Shown here piece by piece: positions 7,800-12,500 of a stretch of 12,500 nucleotides of DNA; the first letter of the stretch is position 1; each line of letters opens with the position of its first letter. A model generated the notes under the pieces. That model saw nothing but the letters and a program-made list of their open reading frames with translations. It did not search any database and was not told the DNA's origin. The DNA is from Stramonita haemastoma (lineage: Eukaryota > Mollusca > Gastropoda > Neogastropoda > Muricidae). Location of the stretch: NCBI GenBank assembly GCA_030674155.1, contig CM060322.1, positions 60,889,178 to 60,901,677 of the forward strand, written 5' to 3'. Made by a program: the position numbers and the translations under genes.

Positions 7800-8723
7800 A
7801 TGCCCGTTGTCGGTTTACCAACAGCGTTGGAAGTGACTTTGGATGCCCTGCTCCAACAACAGCACCTGACTTCCTGGAAAGTCACTGGAAGTGGCGACAA
7901 TACAGTCGTTGTGTTGAGACTGAAAGCCAGCCCAGCCAGCAACAGTGAAATGGCGCAGCAACACACCCCTGTCATCTCTCACAGCTATCGTAAGAAGCCG
8001 CCAAGTCAGGTTGACAGAGACAGACGGAGGACAGAGGAGAGGAGAAGGACGGCACAGGGGCAGGAGGAGATGGAGGAGAGTGAGAATGTGGCGACAGAAG
8101 AACATTCACAATGTTTATTTGTTCCTACGCCTCCTTCAAGTTGTGCTGTGTTACACACCAACACACCCTCTTCTGCCAACAACACACTGTCGCATTCTTG
8201 CGCACGTGAAATCCGTCATTCACCACGTGCTGTCAAAGTGTCTGAGAACGAAAGGCATGCTGACGTGCAACGTGACATTGACCTTGGGGATGTGTTTACA
8301 ACGGAAACTTCGGACTGTGATGATCCTCTGGCGAAACTTCAGGCAGTTGGAACAAGTGCCGACGCCATCAGGAACCACGTGGCTGAACTGACAGATAAGT
8401 GGAGGCAGCGGAGGCTGAGGGACACCCAGAAGAACCAGGACTTCCGACGCGTGTTCACCAGTAAGCGGCATCCAGACACGCTGATTTGTGATACTGACGA
8501 TCTCGTGTTTCGCTTCCAATGGACTGCTGCTGGTGACACACCCCCGGATTTGTTTTGGTTCGTGAAGAAGGACACCAGGCTGATGACCCATGAGGAAGGC
8601 TTTGTGTACAACAAACTGAGGCTGTGGCCCCTTGCTGACCGGGAGCGTCTGAAAGATCGGATCAGTGCCGGACTTGATGTGATGCATGTGATAGTGGACG
8701 CAGTTCGATTCTTGCTTGGATAA
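7800..8723 (+). CDS. uncharacterised 307-aa protein, intact single ORF
   Basis: This is the best protein-coding candidate in the window. I chose the ATG at 7800 because its context (AAAACCATGCC) is close to the Kozak consensus and because similarity to the relative at 10883 begins exactly there. The frame stays open further upstream only through the CT repeat. Residues 1-42 form a compact alpha/beta-like module (VVGLPTALEVTLDALL, then SGDNTVVVLRLK). Residues 63-86 are strongly basic (DRDRRRTEERRR), residues 86-170 are polar and probably disordered, and residues 178-220 are helical and charged. Residues 225-307 are a second well-folded-looking region (TLICDTDDLVFRFQ, DLFWFVKKDTRLM, EEGFVYNKLRLWP, DAVRFLLG). 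I see no signal peptide or membrane helix. It looks like a nuclear or cytosolic protein, but that is inference. No known function is recognised. Codon use is ordinary and GC-richer than its flanks. A TG microsatellite starts 3 nt after the stop. It could be a whole intronless gene or a terminal exon. Confidence 0.7.
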   Translation: MPVVGLPTALEVTLDALLQQQHLTSWKVTGSGDNTVVVLRLKASPASNSEMAQQHTPVISHSYRKKPPSQVDRDRRRTEERRRTAQGQEEMEESENVATEEHSQCLFVPTPPSSCAVLHTNTPSSANNTLSHSCAREIRHSPRAVKVSENERHADVQRDIDLGDVFTTETSDCDDPLAKLQAVGTSADAIRNHVAELTDKWRQRRLRDTQKNQDFRRVFTSKRHPDTLICDTDDLVFRFQWTAAGDTPPDLFWFVKKDTRLMTHEEGFVYNKLRLWPLADRERLKDRISAGLDVMHVIVDAVRFLLG

Positions 8724-8724
8724 C

Positions 8725-9197
<473 letters not shown>

Positions 9198-9224
<27 letters not shown>
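9198..9224 (+). repeat. 27-base A tract preceded by ATTAAA overlap
   Basis: Twenty-seven consecutive A bases follow TATACATT. It resembles the genomic copy of a poly(A) tail, i.e. the 3' end of a retroposed transcript, although the ATTAAA is too close to be a normal polyadenylation signal. A plain homopolymer is the alternative. Confidence 0.5.
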
Positions 9225-9226
<2 letters not shown>

Positions 9227-9413
9227 GATCTGAATCTATCCTGTAGCAATGTTATGGAATCCATGACATGATGACTATTTGGGCTGTTGTTAATTAACTT
9301 TTCAGAATATGACATTTTGTGTTTTGTGCCCAGTCCCCCTCCCACTGTCCCCTTGTCAATGGGCATCTTGCCTGAGACAATAAACTATTGTCATTGTCAT
9401 TGTCATTGTCATT

Positions 9414-9419
<6 letters not shown>
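9225..9419 (+). mobile_element. retroelement 3' end with (TCATTG)n tail
   Basis: The sequence ends CCTGAGACAATAAACTATTG, containing AATAAA at 9379-9384, followed directly by about five TCATTG units (9391-9419). An AATAAA followed by a short tandem tail is characteristic of non-LTR element 3' ends. The left boundary is uncertain; no coding part is present. Confidence 0.5.
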
Positions 9420-9495
<76 letters not shown>

Positions 9496-9496
9496 T
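9420..9496. repeat. (CT)n microsatellite
   Basis: CT repeats with CTCC interruptions directly follow the TCATTG tail. Confidence 0.95.
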
Positions 9497-9526
9497 TCCT
9501 CCCAGATTACAAAAACTGCATACACA

Positions 9527-9590
9527 CGGGGACTGGATGTAAAAAAGCACATGAGTGCTTCTTCAATTATCTTTGGTATAAAAAATCTCT
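9527..9590 (+). mobile_element. short retroelement 3' fragment, CGGGGACTGGATGTAA motif
   Basis: The motif and the following AAAAAGCACATGAGTGCTT match the minus-strand sequence at 12180-12217 closely. Here the distal part has diverged and no pentanucleotide tail is present. Confidence 0.55.
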
Positions 9591-9704
9591 CTCTCATTAT
9601 TTTATTTCATACCACTTTATGTTACAGCAGATTACTCTGCATGCAGGCTGCAGGCTGGAGGGGGGGGGGGGGGGGGAGGGGGTCACCACAAGAGCAGCAG
9701 CATC
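9591..9704. other. spacer with a 17-base G run
   Basis: It carries a G homopolymer at 9660-9676 and no supported gene. Such runs are prone to length errors. Confidence 0.6.
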
Positions 9705-10010
9705 CATTATTCTTTTTTGTTTTTTACCTGTCTGTAACTGTATTTGTTTCCCTGTTATACTGGGGTTTTTTTCCACAGAATTTTGCCAGGGACAATCATT
9801 TTGTTGCCCTGGGTTCTTTTGTGTGCTCTAAAAAATGATGTGTAACACATGGGACCTTGGTTGATCATCTCTTTTGAAAGACTAGCACCCAGACTACCCC
9901 TCATGGTGTAATGGATGGGGGGAAGTGTTCAGCCCAATCGGGATTCAAACCAGGAACACTCCACCCAGACTTTTTGGTTTCTAGGCAGGTGCCTTACCTC
10001 TTGACCACCA
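9705..10010 (-). mobile_element. tRNA-derived SINE, about 306 bp
   Basis: On the minus strand a tRNA-like head begins near 10010 with an A box (TGGTCAAGAGGTAAGGC) and a near-perfect B box (GGTTTGAATCCCG, 9939-9951). The body continues to a tail region with AAGAACCCAGGGCAACAAAA and TTGTCCCTGGCAAAATTCTG words, ending in an A-rich stretch near 9705. That tail is of the conserved kind found in mollusc SINEs; the exact family name I leave open. The internal RNA polymerase III promoter appears largely intact. Confidence 0.8.
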
Positions 10011-10057
10011 ATCATTAAACTGACAGCAGAGAATGATGTGCTGCCCCCATCCTCAGT
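10011..10057. other. short spacer between SINE and R repeat
   Basis: About 47 bp separate the SINE head from the R copy, with no feature seen. The SINE probably inserted beside or into R-derived sequence. Confidence 0.4.
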
Positions 10058-10462
10058 CATGTTACCTACAGAGCTAAGGACGTCACAGAAGGGAGCTGCC
10101 CTGAGCTAGTTAACCTTCCACACTGGTCTGGAGTGGACAGTTATTCTGTCATGCCCGTTTACCCGCCAGTTTATCTCCGCCCCCCCCCCCCCCCCTGCCG
10201 GCCAGCCTACCTGCAGACGTGAGGGGGGTGGTGATGAAGGGGGGGCGCCCTGTTAGCACTATCAGCATGTGGTCCCAGCAACATTCCCTGGTAACAGGAA
10301 GAGTGTGGTCGTTTGGGATAGCCAGCCAGTATTTGTTCACCTTACGCTGAAAAGTTGCTAGGTCTTTAGCCATGCTTACTGTGGCCTGTACAGCCTCATA
10401 AAGAGATCAGTTTCTGGGCCGCCCTGTCCTAATTGTTGTCATTTTTTTTATCCTGTTCCTGT
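10058..10462 (-). repeat. R repeat, right copy of an inverted pair
   Basis: This is the reverse complement of the 6818-7230 repeat. A 16-base C run (10180-10195) replaces a shorter G stretch in the other copy. An open minus-strand frame of 74 codons starts at 10373 (MAKDLATFQRKVNK, then CWDHMLIVLTGR). Its first 14 codons agree with the other copy except for conservative changes, so it may be a coding relic. I do not recognise it. Confidence 0.85.
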
Positions 10463-10556
10463 TGCTAGTAGCACTGTTTTGATCTTCTTTGGGTTTTATG
10501 GTTGTGTCACAGAGACTTTTGGGGGGATTTAATGCAAGGTGTGTGTATGTGTGTGT

Positions 10557-10592
<36 letters not shown>

Positions 10593-10882
10593 CAGAGACA
10601 GAGAGAACTCTGAACTCTAAAATTTAATGTACTTGGGCCTTGGGCCGTAATACATGGTTGGCTGGCATAGGAGAGATTGACAATACCACTGCATGGGCAA
10701 AAATCCAAAGAAAATAGTACCCTCAAGCTCAGTTCATATGCAAGGAATAATGAAGACAATGCACAAATACATAATAAGACATGTGAATCAAACAAAATTC
10801 ACAAGTTTACCTCTGGTTTACAAGAAATCAATAGGGTGTGCTATACCAGATCTCCAATAAACATTCCCTCATTTTGTCCTCA
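10463..10882. other. spacer with a short GACAGA repeat
   Basis: It contains a TG/GA/GACAGA stretch at about 10541-10607 and otherwise unique AT-rich sequence leading to the degraded gene copy. I see no supported gene. Confidence 0.5.
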
Positions 10883-10988
10883 ATGCCAGTTACTGGACTT
10901 CCAGCAGCTGTGGAGATGATGCTGAATGCCCTGGTGAGAGACAGCACAGTGACCAGCAGGGAGACAGCAGATAAAGCAACAGTAGTAA

Positions 10989-11371
<383 letters not shown>

Positions 11372-11639
11372 AGTAGTAAGGTTTGTGCTGAGTCTGAAAC
11401 ATGTCCTCTCTCAAACATCAACAGGCCTGGTAGAGCCAGAGTCAAACCTTCCATCACAACTTCGATACTTCAGAAAGAAACAACCCTGCCAAGTTTATTG
11501 GGACCAGAAAAGAGCGCAGCAGCAACAGAAGCAGACAACTTTTTGCAACTTTTCATTGGTCTGGACAACGCGTACCCTTTGTCTGGTGCAAGTTTGCCTG
11601 TATAGTTTTTCACATAATATGTCACATATTAAGAATTGA

Positions 11640-12105
11640 ACACAGTGCATGCACACAGCAATCAAGAGAAATGGGTCTGTACTGTGTGACAGGCAGCAAG
11701 GTGTGATGCACATACAAGATAATGCAGCTTCCCTGTGACACTGGCTTACTTTTAGAAGTGCCCAAGGTGATCACCAAGAGAGAACTTGCCAGCTGTATTG
11801 ATGGTTTTCTTTTTTTGGCAGTGTGATTAAAGATTATGTTGCTACTATGACTGACAGGTCTGTGGTAAGACACTTGAGAGACAGAGACAGGAACAAATTG
11901 TTGAGAAACGTTGTGTTGAATAACAGAGACAAGCAGAATCAGATCTATGTGAATCAGATGATATTGCTTTGGAATGTTTATATATTCAGATATTTTTTTT
12001 AAAAATATACTGTGTGGTTGATTTATTAAAACAAAGAATCCAACAGCTGTTAGAAGAAGTGGCAAACTTTGCACACTACAGACAGGCAGAAGGATGAAAA
12101 AGAAC
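11640..12105. other. AT-rich spacer, no gene
   Basis: No supported ORF, repeat array or element end is visible. The long minus-strand frame crossing it has no coding character and includes the pentanucleotide tail. Confidence 0.5.
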
Positions 12106-12217
12106 AAGGCAAGGCAAGGCAAGGCAAGGCAAGGCAAGCAAGGCAAGGCAAGGCAAATTCTTTTATTCGAGGATAATAGATAAGCACTCATGTGTTTTTT
12201 TACATCCAGTCCCCGCC
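12106..12217 (-). mobile_element. retroelement 3' end with (TTGCC)n tail
   Basis: On the minus strand the motif GGCGGGGACTGGATGTAA is followed by AAGCACT-like sequence, AATAAA (12162-12167) and a tail of about ten TTGCC units (GGCAA on the plus strand, 12106-12156, one unit degenerate). The polyadenylation signal followed by a short tandem tail marks a non-LTR element 3' terminus. No coding part remains. Confidence 0.65.
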
Positions 12218-12482
12218 CTTTTCAGAGATAACATCAAGATAAAAAGATAAACCTCAATTAAACAAGAACAATTATAATGATCCAAATATCAAGAGCAAGA
12301 AACCATACTAAGTATCAAACAACATGTAAGAAAAAGACAGACATACAATAATAAGGTAACGATATGAAAACAGAGATACAGAGGACAAAGCACTAATAAG
12401 GAATGATATGAAACAGAGGTACAGAGGACAAAGCACGTGCTTTCAGACAGCAGCAACCTTCTGTGTGGCCTCGTTGGCTTCT
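12218..12482. repeat. spacer with a 32 bp tandem-like direct repeat
   Basis: GATATGAAAACAGAGATACA at 12361 and the following GAGGACAAAGCAC recur at 12405-12436 with one base deleted and one substitution. The remainder is A-rich with no gene. Confidence 0.7.
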
Positions 12483-12500
12483 GGCGGGGACTGGATGTAA
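12483..12500 (+). mobile_element. truncated start of another CGGGGACTGGATGTAA element
   Basis: The last 18 bases are the exact reverse complement of 12200-12217. A further retroelement 3' end probably continues beyond the window in the opposite orientation. Confidence 0.55.

Noticed and set aside
11622..12191. 189-codon minus-strand ORF
   Set aside because: It starts in retroelement tail sequence, translates the TTGCC repeat into Leu-Ala-Cys-Pro, and then has no coding character.

Overview
This is a eukaryotic, most likely molluscan (probably gastropod) nuclear window. The evidence is indirect. Coding is sparse and spliced or broken. Roughly a sixth to a fifth of the sequence is simple repeat. 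The retroelement debris (an L2/CR1-like LINE end, a tRNA-derived SINE with a conserved tail, and retroelement 3' ends carrying short tandem tails) looks like what I know from mollusc genomes. There is no bacterial gene architecture and no CRISPR. The species call is inference.

Layout. 1-928: no gene; a (GA)n tract, a (CA)n tract and an A-rich flank. 929-2721, minus strand: a GC-rich Ser/Gly/Gln/His/Tyr-rich coding locus with a splice acceptor immediately upstream. Its coding frame switches several times, so it is either a gene with short introns or assembly indels, or a decaying copy. 2799-3852: a minisatellite split by a 5'-truncated L2/CR1-like LINE on the minus strand. 4079-5336: a hairpin, a GGT/TG/GACA/GATA compound microsatellite, a TG tract and a 330 bp purine tract. 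5405-5911: an inverted CCAAT box, a CRE cluster and a TATA box in canonical order, then a small Cys-rich ORF running into a 40 bp minisatellite. 6343-6687: a second GATA/GACA compound microsatellite.

6818-10462 is bounded by a pair of about 410 bp inverted repeats (called R here). Between them lies the best gene of the window, an uninterrupted 307-codon ORF at 7800-8723, plus a 27-base A tract, the end of a retroelement and a minus-strand SINE. To the right, 10883-11639 holds a second, degraded relative of the 307-codon gene. It is split by a 379 bp insertion flanked by a 12 bp target-site duplication. The last 400 bp hold another retroelement 3' end with a (GGCAA)n tail and an 18 bp perfect inverted repeat reaching the window edge.

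No operon-like cooperation is expected here. The only genes with a visible relationship are the 7800-8723 ORF and its broken relative at 10883-11639. I do not recognise a function for them or for the Gln-rich locus. All identity estimates are by eye.
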